64,000 nucleotides of DNA from Halobacillus litoralis (GTDB lineage: Bacteria > Bacillota > Bacilli > Bacillales > Halobacillaceae). This document shows positions 33,773 through 41,829 of the stretch, piece by piece. How positions within the stretch are numbered: position 1 is the stretch's first letter; each line of letters starts with the position of its first letter. The stretch covers positions 806,001 through 870,000 of the forward strand of contig NZ_WMFA01000001.1 in assembly GCF_009856445.1 (NCBI RefSeq), read 5' to 3'. Under the pieces are notes generated by a model. It saw nothing but the letters and a program-made list of their open reading frames with translations, searched no databases and was not told where the DNA came from. Position numbers and translations under genes: made by a program.

Positions 33773-34660
33773 GTGAAACAAATGAAGAATTCTCTAACCG
33801 GCGGACTTGTCATTCTTAATGAAATGAAAGATAAGTTACCGCCTTCTGAAAAAAAGATTGCCGAATTTATACTGGATCAGCCTCATGAAGCGATCCACTG
33901 TACAGCGACACAGCTCGGTGAACTGAGCTCGACGAGCAGTGCCGCTGTCATTCGCTTATGCAAGTCTCTTGGTCTGAAAGGTTTGCAGGAATTGAAATTG
34001 AGGATCTCCGGTGATTTACAAAAGAAACCGGAGGCGCGGTACCGCGATATCCAACCGGGAGAGCCTTCCGATTCAATCGTAGAAAAAATAACAAGCAACA
34101 GTCTGCAGGCGATTCGCGAAACGACGGAAATGGTCGACTACCGGACGCTGTCGGAAGCGGTGAAGCTGTTAAATGAAGCAGGATCGATCCACTTTTTCGG
34201 TGTGGGTGCGTCCGGGATTATTGCTCAGGACGCTCAACAGAAATTTTTACGGATGAACAAACCGACCTCTGCTTTTACTGATATGCATAATGCGGCGATG
34301 AACATTGCCAACGTCACAGAAAATGATGTGGTCTTCGGCATCTCTTTTTCCGGTGAAACCTATGAAACAGCAAAAATCATGGAGATTGCAAAGAAAAAGG
34401 GAGCGCGGACCATCAGTTTAACCCGTTATGGACAGTCTCCCGTTACAGAACATGCCGATGTTTCGCTGTACATTTCTGCCTCAAGGGAGATTCCTGCTCC
34501 GTTCCGAAGTGGAGCGACATCTTCCCGTCTTGCCCAGTTACATATGATCGACATTTTGTTCGTCAATGTCGTCACCGAACAGTGGGACAAGGCTTCTGAG
34601 TACTTTCATGAAATTACCGACGTGATGGATTTGTTGAAAGGGAAGAAAACAAAGGGATAA
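33773..34660 (+). CDS. murR: RpiR-family regulator, MurR-like
   Basis: 295 residues. The N-terminal RpiR helix-turn-helix is LPPSEKKIAEFILD...TATQLGELSSTSSAAVIRLCKSLGLKG, followed by a SIS sugar-phosphate domain (IHFFGVGASGIIAQDAQQKFLRM, VFGISFSGETYETAKIMEIA). MurR-type repressors respond to MurNAc-6-phosphate. GTG 33773 has AAAGGA eight bases upstream; GTG 33770 and ATG 33782 are alternatives. It lies inside the operon, likely autoregulating it from the promoter at 28508. Confidence 0.88.
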   Translation: MKQMKNSLTGGLVILNEMKDKLPPSEKKIAEFILDQPHEAIHCTATQLGELSSTSSAAVIRLCKSLGLKGLQELKLRISGDLQKKPEARYRDIQPGEPSDSIVEKITSNSLQAIRETTEMVDYRTLSEAVKLLNEAGSIHFFGVGASGIIAQDAQQKFLRMNKPTSAFTDMHNAAMNIANVTENDVVFGISFSGETYETAKIMEIAKKKGARTISLTRYGQSPVTEHADVSLYISASREIPAPFRSGATSSRLAQLHMIDILFVNVVTEQWDKASEYFHEITDVMDLLKGKKTKG

Positions 34661-34674
34661 GGAGGAATCATCGT

Positions 34675-36078
34675 ATGGAAAAGTGGTTGGAAGAGCTGCA
34701 GTCTTTGCTTCCGGAAGGACACGTATTAACATCCTTGGCCGACCGTCACAGTTACAGTTTTGATGCTTCTTTTGGGGAACACCTGCCGGATGCTGTGGTG
34801 CAGGTGAAAGAAAAACAGGAAGTTGCTGATGTTTTGAAGCTTGCCAATCGTTATAAAGTACCGGTTCATCCGCGCGGTTCGGGCACCTGCCTGAGCGGCG
34901 GTCCCCTTCCCGTTCACGGCGGGATTGTTTTGGATATGTCTCAATATCCAGCAGTCATCAACCTTAGTCCGCGCGACTTGACGGTAAAAGTGACACCGAG
35001 TGTCTTGACCGGAAACATCAATAAAGCGGCCGAACAACACGGGCTGATGTATGCCCCGGATCCTAGCAGTGCCCATGTGGCTACGATCGGAGGTAACCTT
35101 GCCGAGAACTCCGGCGGCCCCCGCGGGTTGAAGTATGGAGTAACCAAGGACCACGTACTCGGGTTGGAAGTCGTGACGCCTGAAGGTGAAATCATTAAGA
35201 CGGGTGGTCAGACGATTAAGAATGTCACAGGCATTGATCTGACGAAGCTGATTGTCGGATCGGAAGGAACGCTAGGCGTCATCGTCGGAGCTACGTTGAA
35301 GCTGATGCCGAAGCCGCCCGCTGTGCAAACGATCATGGTCGCTTTTGACGAAGTGCGAAAAGCAGGGGAAGCCATCTCCCAGACGCTGACTTCAGGAATT
35401 TTACCAGCGAAAATGGAATTTATGGATCAAGCGTGTATCGTCGCCGTCGAAAACTTTCAGCCGGTCGGTCTGCCTGTCGATGCCGCTGCTGTCATCATCA
35501 TTGAACTCGATGGACATCCGGAAACGCTGCGTGTGGAGCGGGGTCTGATCGAGGAGATTATGGAAGATATGGGCGCTAAGGAAATCATCATTCCGAAAAG
35601 TGATGAGGAAGCGGCTAAGCTCTGGCATGCGCGCAAGCAAGTGTCACCTGCGATTGCGAAGATTAAGCCGACGAAAGTCTCCGAAGACGCGACCGTTCCA
35701 AGAAGCAAAATCCCGGACTTTATGGACCGGTTAGAACTCATCAAAGAGAAGTACGGCCTCGACGTCGTCGCTTTTGGTCATGCGGGAGACGGCAATCTGC
35801 ACCCGAATATTTTGTGTGACAAGCGGAATGTGGAAGAGATGAAGCTTGTTGAAAAAGCGGTGGAGGACATGTTCCAGGCGGCCCTTGATCTCGGTGGCAC
35901 GCTATCCGGTGAGCACGGGATCGGTACGATGAAGGCCCCGTTCATGGAGCTTGAACTCGGAGAAGTCGGACTGGATATGATGAAGCGCATCAAAGACAGC
36001 TGGGACCCAAACGGCATCTTGAACCCGGGCAAAGTTTTTCCTGAAAAAGGACAGAAGTTGGTGCTGCACCATGACTAG
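34675..36078 (+). CDS. glcD: FAD-linked D-2-hydroxyacid oxidase (GlcD type), predicted D-lactate dehydrogenase subunit
   Basis: 467 residues. A PCMH-type FAD domain is visible (VPVHPRGSGTCLSGGPLPVHGGIVLDMS, about residues 62-90, and PSSAHVATIGGNLAENSGGPRGLKYG, about 129-155). The C-terminal cap carries FGHAGDGNLHPNIL and SGEHGIGTMKAPF. The family oxidises glycolate or D-lactate to the 2-oxoacid. It overlaps glcF by eight bases. Because MurQ in the same operon makes one D-lactate per MurNAc, D-lactate to pyruvate is the most coherent role. Confidence 0.9.
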   Translation: MEKWLEELQSLLPEGHVLTSLADRHSYSFDASFGEHLPDAVVQVKEKQEVADVLKLANRYKVPVHPRGSGTCLSGGPLPVHGGIVLDMSQYPAVINLSPRDLTVKVTPSVLTGNINKAAEQHGLMYAPDPSSAHVATIGGNLAENSGGPRGLKYGVTKDHVLGLEVVTPEGEIIKTGGQTIKNVTGIDLTKLIVGSEGTLGVIVGATLKLMPKPPAVQTIMVAFDEVRKAGEAISQTLTSGILPAKMEFMDQACIVAVENFQPVGLPVDAAAVIIIELDGHPETLRVERGLIEEIMEDMGAKEIIIPKSDEEAAKLWHARKQVSPAIAKIKPTKVSEDATVPRSKIPDFMDRLELIKEKYGLDVVAFGHAGDGNLHPNILCDKRNVEEMKLVEKAVEDMFQAALDLGGTLSGEHGIGTMKAPFMELELGEVGLDMMKRIKDSWDPNGILNPGKVFPEKGQKLVLHHD

Positions 36079-37351
36079 TTCACTGAAGGAACGATTGAAC
36101 TATGACAAAACGTTCGACTGTGTCCAGTGCGGCTACTGTCTTCCGGCCTGTCCAACGTATGAAACGATGGAAAAAGAGACCCATTCGCCGAGAGGGCGGA
36201 TCAATCTCGTGAGGATGGTGGCGGAAGGGAAAGCTTCTGTTGAGGATTTAAAGGAGCCAATTGAGAAGTGTCTTGGCTGCATGGCGTGTACGACGGTGTG
36301 TCCAACGAACGTCCAGTATGGAGAAATCTTTGAAGGAGCGAAACGGGTGATTGATGAAGAGAGGCCGCGCGGGATCGTGGAGGATTTCTTGTTCCAGTCA
36401 TTCTTTCCTTCTTCGAAGTGGATGAATACGTTGGGAAATGCCACTTGGCTTTATCAGAAGAGCGGTTTGCAGAAGGTATCCCAACGCTTTGGTTTGACGA
36501 AAAGAGCGCCGCTTCATATTCACGAATTCGAAGCGGCTTTACCGAACATGCCTGCGCCGAGTAATCGCCGTCGGGAGCGAGTGGATCGTTACGTGCGTAA
36601 GCGGCCGGCTGTGGCGAAGATCGGATTTTTTAAAGGATGCGTAATGGACAGCGTCTTTTTTGAAACGAATCAAAATACCGTCGAGCTTTTGCTTCGGAGT
36701 GGAGCGGAAGTTGTTTTTCCAGAAGCCCAGACGTGCTGTGGGGCTCTTCACGCGCATACAGGCAAAGTGGATCAGTCGGTGGAACTTGCGAAGCAGAATA
36801 TTGAAGCTTTTGAAGAAGAAGGCTTTGATTATATCGTGAACAATGCCGGTGGCTGTGGTGCACGGTTGGTCGAGTATGCGCATTTGTTTGAAGAGGGAAC
36901 AGAGTGGTACGAGCGTGCGGAACGGTTTGTTGAACGAGTGCGTGATATTTCTGAAGTGCTGGTTGAGATGGACGGGCTTGTTTTTGAAAAAGAATTGTCG
37001 AGGACTGTTACCTATCAACCTTCCTGTCATTTACGCAACGTACAGAAGGTGACGAGTGAACCGCTGGATCTAATTCGCCGCATTCCTGGGGTGGAATTGC
37101 GCGAGTTGGATCGGCCGGAGTTTTGCTGCGGATCGGCTGGGGTTTATAATATCACAAACTATGAAGATGCAATGGATATTCTGGACGTGAAAATGCAGGA
37201 TGTGTGTGGTACCGGTGCTGGTGGTGTGGTGACATCCAATCCTGGTTGTCAGCTTCAGATGAAGCTTGGGGTAGAGCGTGAAGGATTGGGTATGGAAGCT
37301 GTGCATTTGGTAGATTTACTGATGGAGGCTGATCCTGGGCCGAAGTGGTAA
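36071..37351 (+). CDS. glcF: Iron-sulfur subunit of glycolate/D-lactate oxidase (GlcF type)
   Basis: 426 residues. Two [4Fe-4S] ferredoxin motifs lie near the N-terminus (CVQCGYCLPACPTY and CLGCMACTTVCPTN). Two CCG domains follow (GCVMDSVFF...QTCCGALHAHTG, then PSCHLRNVQ...EFCCGSAGVYN). It passes electrons from the GlcD flavin to the respiratory chain at the membrane. Translationally coupled to glcD. A terminator and a tandem repeat tract follow. Confidence 0.92.
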   Translation: MTSSLKERLNYDKTFDCVQCGYCLPACPTYETMEKETHSPRGRINLVRMVAEGKASVEDLKEPIEKCLGCMACTTVCPTNVQYGEIFEGAKRVIDEERPRGIVEDFLFQSFFPSSKWMNTLGNATWLYQKSGLQKVSQRFGLTKRAPLHIHEFEAALPNMPAPSNRRRERVDRYVRKRPAVAKIGFFKGCVMDSVFFETNQNTVELLLRSGAEVVFPEAQTCCGALHAHTGKVDQSVELAKQNIEAFEEEGFDYIVNNAGGCGARLVEYAHLFEEGTEWYERAERFVERVRDISEVLVEMDGLVFEKELSRTVTYQPSCHLRNVQKVTSEPLDLIRRIPGVELRELDRPEFCCGSAGVYNITNYEDAMDILDVKMQDVCGTGAGGVVTSNPGCQLQMKLGVEREGLGMEAVHLVDLLMEADPGPKW

Positions 37352-37380
37352 GGCGATCTCGTGATGAGGTCGTCTTTTTT
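37352..37380 (+). terminator. Terminator of the muramic acid operon
   Basis: GGCGATCTC (37352-37360) pairs with GAGGTCGTC (37366-37374) through seven Watson-Crick and two G-U pairs and is followed by six T. Confidence 0.8.
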
Positions 37381-37386
37381 GTTTGG

Positions 37387-37512
37387 TTATCGGTTGGTTT
37401 GGCTATTTTATCAGTGGCTTTGGAGGATTTATCGGCGGGTTTTAGTGTTTTATCGGTGACTTTAGAGCATTTATCAGTCGGTTATGCTTATTTATCAGTA
37501 TCTTAAAAAATA
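37387..37512. repeat. Degenerate tandem repeat with exact 21-base period, six copies
   Basis: The core TTATC starts at 37387, 37408, 37429, 37450, 37471 and 37492, each exactly 21 bases apart. The unit is roughly TTATCRGTGRCTTTRGAGNAT. The tract lies between the convergent glcF terminator and the NERD gene, overlapping the last codons of the latter. A related tract in opposite orientation is at 63837-63970. Confidence 0.85.
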
Positions 37513-38445
37513 GACTCTAGACTTTTTGGTACCTTCATACCTCAAACACACTTTTTTGAGTATCCTTTGAGCGACTGTCGGGGATTCAATGAAAAGAAAA
37601 TCTCTTATGCTTTTATTTGTAATCTTAGGGCCGTACAACAAACAGTAATCTCGTAAAGCAGGGTGATGAGCTTCCTTATCCTTTTGCCCGCACCAAGAGC
37701 ATATCCATTTACCATAATTCCAAACCATCCCTAAACGGTTACAATTCGTACAGAATACGCCATTTCTAATCTCTAAATTTTTAATAGAAAAGTCTTTCAT
37801 ATAATCATAATTGCGGGGTGAATCGGATTCTAAGATTTCTTTACTGATCCTATCAGTTAGAGAAGCCGAAAGTCTTTCACCTGTATGATTATTTTGAATA
37901 ACTTCCACCTTTTCCGGAAGAGCTTCCGTACGGATAACAATATCGAGAGAAGGGTCATCTGTGTTTATCGAAGTTCCAGGATGACTGTTGGCCACGAGGC
38001 AGTAAATAGGTATGTCGGGAAAACTTTTTAAATGAAGCCATTGCTGCAACTGTCTTCGATGCCTCCTCACTTGAAGGACAGGATCAGAAAATGTTTGTGG
38101 TCCTTCATCCCATGTTCTGGAGAGGAAGTTGAACCTTTGGTTATAAAACAACTCTCCTCCAATGTTCTTCGCTTCAACAATCAATATCCATTGACTCGTT
38201 AAAATCAGGCAATCGATTTGAAAGTAATGGGTGCCGTCATAGAGACGCAGGTGATGGAAGATGTGGTAGTGTTCGGGGATATAGGTGAGAGGGAAGTTGA
38301 GGGCGAGTTCTCCTTTGTGACCGGAGAGGCGGGTTTTGAGGTGTTCTTTGACTTTTGGCACTTGGGCGTGGGTTTCAGGGAGCCGCCGTTCTATGGCTTG
38401 CAGTTGTTCGATGTCTCGGGGAAATGTTCGCTGCTTAATGATCAT
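37495..38445 (-). CDS. NERD-domain (nuclease-related) protein with C-terminal zinc ribbon
   Basis: 316 residues. The NERD domain occupies about residues 35-150 (SGHKGELALNFPL, HFQIDCLILTSQWILIVEAKNIGG, with the D...E-x-K pattern of restriction-like nucleases). A zinc ribbon near residues 233-252 has CTNC and CSWC pairs. NERD proteins are widespread in Bacillaceae, often single genes of unknown role. It is monocistronic here. Its 3' end lies in the 21-base repeat tract. Confidence 0.85.
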   Translation of the reverse strand: MIIKQRTFPRDIEQLQAIERRLPETHAQVPKVKEHLKTRLSGHKGELALNFPLTYIPEHYHIFHHLRLYDGTHYFQIDCLILTSQWILIVEAKNIGGELFYNQRFNFLSRTWDEGPQTFSDPVLQVRRHRRQLQQWLHLKSFPDIPIYCLVANSHPGTSINTDDPSLDIVIRTEALPEKVEVIQNNHTGERLSASLTDRISKEILESDSPRNYDYMKDFSIKNLEIRNGVFCTNCNRLGMVWNYGKWICSWCGQKDKEAHHPALRDYCLLYGPKITNKSIRDFLFIESPTVAQRILKKVCLRYEGTKKSRVYFLRY

Positions 38446-38567
38446 GGCATTCGTCCTTTTTATTTTTAATCATACGATAAAAGGTGTTCACTAGCCTAGC
38501 AAATATTTCAACTCCTAAGACCTTCGTATGCTAGAATGAATGCAACAAAACAAATGAGGGATGAGCA

Positions 38568-39245
38568 TTGAGTAAACCACATATTTTAGTCGTTGAAGAT
38601 GAAACAAAAATCGCTCGTGTACTAGAGTTGGAACTCGAATTTGAAGGTTATCAAGTGACGAAAGCTCATGATGGTATGGAAGGATTACGTCTTTATCGCG
38701 AACAAGAATGGGACTTGCTTCTTCTTGATATTATGCTTCCTGGCTTAAGCGGCACGGATCTCCTCAAAAGGATCCGTTCTGGTGATGGGGATACCCCGGT
38801 CATTATGCTGACAGCGAAGGATGCTGTGAGTGATAAGGTGACAGGGCTGGATCTTGGGGCGAATGATTATGTAACGAAGCCTTTTGAGATTGAGGAGCTG
38901 CTTGCAAGGATACGAGCAGCTTTACGGACAAAGTCTGACCAACAAGTCATGAGCATGGAAGATTTGACCGTGAACGTAGGTACTCATGAAGTGCACCGGG
39001 GTGGACATTCCATAGAGTTGACGGCCAAGGAGTTCTCGCTTCTTGTCTATTTAATGAAAAATAAGCGGCAAGTGCTGAACCGTGAACAGCTCTTAGAAGG
39101 GGTATGGGGGTTTGACTATTACGGAGATACGAATATCGTTGATGTGTATATCCGTTATTTGCGAAACAAACTGGATAAAGGATACGAGACGAAGCTGATT
39201 CATACCGTCAGAGGAGTCGGCTACGTCTTGAAGGATCCACGATGA
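38568..39245 (+). CDS. OmpR-family response regulator (YkoG-like)
   Basis: 225 residues. The receiver domain has the acidic pair in VVEDETK, the phospho-Asp in LLLDIMLPG (near residue 52), TAKDA and the Lys in YVTKPF. The C-terminal winged helix is visible (LTAKEFSLLVYLMKNKRQVLNREQLL, then VDVYIRYLRNKLD). The start is TTG 38568 after GAGGGATG; the nearby ATG at 38561 runs into a stop. It overlaps the kinase gene by four bases. Together with the PepSY proteins the layout recalls B. subtilis ykoG-ykoH-ykoI. Confidence 0.93.
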   Translation: MSKPHILVVEDETKIARVLELELEFEGYQVTKAHDGMEGLRLYREQEWDLLLLDIMLPGLSGTDLLKRIRSGDGDTPVIMLTAKDAVSDKVTGLDLGANDYVTKPFEIEELLARIRAALRTKSDQQVMSMEDLTVNVGTHEVHRGGHSIELTAKEFSLLVYLMKNKRQVLNREQLLEGVWGFDYYGDTNIVDVYIRYLRNKLDKGYETKLIHTVRGVGYVLKDPR

Positions 39246-40594
39246 AGCTTGGGAATCGGATTCAAGTTTACACCACAGGTCTGTTTATTCTTCTTCTAGT
39301 GCTGATCAGTGCAGCCGTTTATTTCTCTTTCAGTAAAATTGTTTACGATAGTGATGTGGACCAAACCAGAATGGAAGCAGAGCGGATTGTGACGGGCGTT
39401 AATGAGCGTTCTGATGCCCTGTCCACAGACGTTCTGAGAGCGTATGTTCCTGCCAATGGCATGATCCGGCTGGTCCTTCCTGATGGAACTTCGGAGGTCA
39501 GCTTGACGGGAGGGAGCCAGGAGAACCTCATTGAACAAGCGTATCCATATGAAGCAGGGGAAAAAACGGAGGTTCGTAGGTACGAAGGTGTTCCTTATGC
39601 TTTTGTATCTATCCCGATCATATGGACGAATGGTGAGGTCGTCTCTTTTCAGTTGACGAGAAGTTTGGAGGCGACGGCACAGAATTTAAATATTCTTAGA
39701 ATTGTGCTTATGAGCGTCGCTCTTCTTGCGATGATCCCATTTTTCCTGTCTTCCAGACTTTTAAGCCGGTTAATTGTTCATCCGATCCGCTCATTGATTC
39801 AGACGATGCAGCAAATCAGAGGCAGTGGCCAGTTTAAACATATTCCTTATGAAAGGGAGTCTAAAGATGAGTTAGCTCAAATGGCCCATACGTTCAACAA
39901 GATGATGGTGCAGCTCGAAGAAAACTATCAGAAGCAGGAGCAGTTTGTTTCCAATGCTTCTCATGAGTTGAAGACTCCTTTAACGGTCATTGAGTCTTAT
40001 GCAAGCCTTTTAAAGAGAAGAGGCACACAGGATGAGGAACTTTTTCAAGAATCTGTGGAAGCCATTCATTCAGAGGCGAAGCGAATGCGTGGACTTACGG
40101 AACAGCTGCTTCTCCTTGCAAGAAAAGAGGAACACTGGGATGTTCAGTTTGAGTCCGTTGACTTGCCTTATCTACTACAGACCTCCGTCTCTTCTTTTGA
40201 AAAAGCTTATCAGCGAAAAGTTGATCTTTTCTGCCCGCAAGGAATTTATATAACCACCGATGAACAGAAATTGAAGCAGCTGCTTTATATTTTTATGGAT
40301 AATGCTCGAAAGTACAGTGTAGATCCGATCGAGGTGAACGTAGAGAGTAAAGACGATCACGTGGTTATCCTTGTCATTGACAGGGGAATGGGGATGTCGC
40401 AAAAAGATCTTGAAAAAGTCTTTGATCGCTTTTACCAAGTGGAGGAATCGAGGACCGAAGGATATGGATTAGGTCTTTCGCTGGCTGAAGAGTTGGCTCA
40501 TGTTCTCAAGGCTGACATTCAACTTTCCAGTGAGAAAGGGAAAGGGACCACGGCCACGATTCTTATGCCACTCTCAGAGGGTTCTCATTTTTAG
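39242..40594 (+). CDS. Sensor histidine kinase (YkoH-like)
   Basis: 450 residues. Two membrane helices (about 9-31 and 150-172) flank an extracellular sensing domain of about 120 residues. A HAMP segment, the H box SNASHELKTPLTV (phospho-His near 241), the N box DNARKYS and the G boxes DRGMGM and GYGLGLSLA follow. It should phosphorylate the OmpR-type partner encoded upstream. Signal unknown; the linked PepSY proteins suggest envelope protein or protease stress. Confidence 0.93.
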   Translation: MKLGNRIQVYTTGLFILLLVLISAAVYFSFSKIVYDSDVDQTRMEAERIVTGVNERSDALSTDVLRAYVPANGMIRLVLPDGTSEVSLTGGSQENLIEQAYPYEAGEKTEVRRYEGVPYAFVSIPIIWTNGEVVSFQLTRSLEATAQNLNILRIVLMSVALLAMIPFFLSSRLLSRLIVHPIRSLIQTMQQIRGSGQFKHIPYERESKDELAQMAHTFNKMMVQLEENYQKQEQFVSNASHELKTPLTVIESYASLLKRRGTQDEELFQESVEAIHSEAKRMRGLTEQLLLLARKEEHWDVQFESVDLPYLLQTSVSSFEKAYQRKVDLFCPQGIYITTDEQKLKQLLYIFMDNARKYSVDPIEVNVESKDDHVVILVIDRGMGMSQKDLEKVFDRFYQVEESRTEGYGLGLSLAEELAHVLKADIQLSSEKGKGTTATILMPLSEGSHF

Positions 40595-40624
40595 AGAGTA
40601 GGATGATACGAAGGAGGGAGTTTT

Positions 40625-41149
40625 ATGGCTAACCGTTTTAAGGTGTTGATTTCCATAGGTTTGCTCACTCTCTTGATTATCCTCGGTTGGCAGTGGGTTC
40701 ACCAGAGCTTAAGTGCTGAGCCATTATCAGAGTCAGATGTTCGTGAAAAAATACAAACCCAATACAATGGTGAAATTACGGATGTCACTTCGATGGAAGA
40801 TCATTACTTGGCAACGATAGCATTGGACGAAGGTGTTTATGAAGTGGTTGTTATAAAAACGGATGGCCGGATTTCTGAAATTAGGCCGCTTGAAAGTTTC
40901 AAAGACAACGATTCACCTTCACCACCGGAAGATAAGTCTGAGAGCGCGCAAACCGAGCCGATTACTGAAGAAAAGGCAAAGGCTGTGGCCCTGAATGAAA
41001 TTGAGGGGGAAGTGGATGATATCGATTTTGAATCAGAAGAAGATTCAGCCTTTTACCTCGTAGAAGTTGAGCGATCGGGTGGAGCGGAAGCCACGGTCCA
41101 AGTCCATGCCCTTACAGGTGAAATCATGTCCGTCACATGGGACGATTGA
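40625..41149 (+). CDS. Membrane-anchored PepSY-domain protein
   Basis: 174 residues. One N-terminal membrane anchor (about 7-25) is followed by two PepSY-like repeats, the second (ITEEKAKAVALNEI...VEVERSGGAEATVQVHALTGEIMSV) clear. An acidic Pro/Ser/Glu linker joins them. It faces outside. The gene is 30 bases downstream of the kinase with GAAGGAGGG upstream. PepSY domains are thought to modulate proteases; here it probably works with the two-component system as target or cofactor. Confidence 0.82.
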   Translation: MANRFKVLISIGLLTLLIILGWQWVHQSLSAEPLSESDVREKIQTQYNGEITDVTSMEDHYLATIALDEGVYEVVVIKTDGRISEIRPLESFKDNDSPSPPEDKSESAQTEPITEEKAKAVALNEIEGEVDDIDFESEEDSAFYLVEVERSGGAEATVQVHALTGEIMSVTWDD

Positions 41150-41150
41150 C

Positions 41151-41190
41151 TTCTCATCAAATTCTCATTTTCCTCTTTCTTTGTTCTCAT
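41151..41190 (+). promoter_or_regulatory. Phased TTCTCAT boxes, candidate response regulator site
   Basis: TTCTCAT occurs at 41151-41157, 41162-41168 and 41184-41190, start spacings 11 and 22, so all lie on one helical face as expected for OmpR-type dimers. A -10-like TATAGT is at 41211-41216. Another copy is at 40582-40588, upstream of the first PepSY gene. Confidence 0.5.
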
Positions 41191-41237
41191 CTCTGGTGGA
41201 TATAGTCATAGTAGAACAACAAAGAGGAGGAAATAAA

Positions 41238-41759
41238 ATGAAGAAAAAATGGTTGATCGGCGGTATTGCGAGTATTGTTGTATTGGGCGGCGGAGCTTTC
41301 GGTGTGAGTGCTGTCTCCGGAGATGATCAGTTTTCTGAAAGTGAAGTAGAGATTTCCCAAAAAGAAGCAGAAACTACCGCTAAAAAAGAAGTAGATGGTT
41401 TGACGATTGATAAAGTAGAAAAAGATAAAGAAGACGGTGTATCCGTCTATGAGTTTGAAGGCCAGACAGAAGATGGCAAAGAGGCAGAAGTGGAAGTGGA
41501 CGCAAACACAGGAGAAGTCTTACAAGTAGAGCGTGGCGATGACGATTCCAATGAAACGTCAGCTGAAGATATGAAAGTTACAGAAGAAGAAGCTGAGAAA
41601 GCTGCTAAAGAGGAAGCTTCGGGCAGTGAAATGAAAAATATGGAAATCGAAGATGGGCACTACGAGTTTGAATTTCAAGATGATTCCTTTGAATACGAAA
41701 TCACGGTTGATGGTCAAACAGGGGAAGTCACCGATTCTCAAAAAGAAAAGTTGAAATAA
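41238..41759 (+). CDS. Exported PepSY-domain protein
   Basis: 173 residues. Signal or anchor helix MKKKWLIGGIASIVVLGGG, then two PepSY repeats (ISQKEAETTAKKEVDGLTIDKV... and VTEEEAEKAAKEEASGSEM...), strongly acidic. ATG 41238 has AGAGGAGG ahead; the longer frame from 41067 is an overlap artefact. Placed behind the TTCTCAT boxes, so likely a regulon member of the adjacent two-component system. Terminator follows. Confidence 0.85.
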   Translation: MKKKWLIGGIASIVVLGGGAFGVSAVSGDDQFSESEVEISQKEAETTAKKEVDGLTIDKVEKDKEDGVSVYEFEGQTEDGKEAEVEVDANTGEVLQVERGDDDSNETSAEDMKVTEEEAEKAAKEEASGSEMKNMEIEDGHYEFEFQDDSFEYEITVDGQTGEVTDSQKEKLK

Positions 41760-41765
41760 ACAATA

Positions 41766-41800
41766 AAAAGCTCCGCCAACAGATGGTGGAGCTTTTCTTA
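41766..41800 (+). terminator. Terminator of the PepSY gene
   Basis: AAAAGCTCCGCCA (41766-41778) pairs with TGGTGGAGCTTTT (41784-41796) with one G-U pair and is followed by CTTA. Confidence 0.85.
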
Positions 41801-41829
41801 TGAAAACTTTTATAGAATGAAGAAAAAGA

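Noticed and set aside
37387-37497. Short protein of heptad repeats (LSVALED...LSVTLEH) read through the 21-base tract
   Set aside because: The frame is open because 21 is a multiple of three, but there is no start codon with a ribosome site, it begins inside a terminator, and the second locus has a different frame structure.
37387-37512. CRISPR-like array
   Set aside because: Units are only 21 bases, degenerate throughout and without distinct unique spacers; no cas genes nearby.
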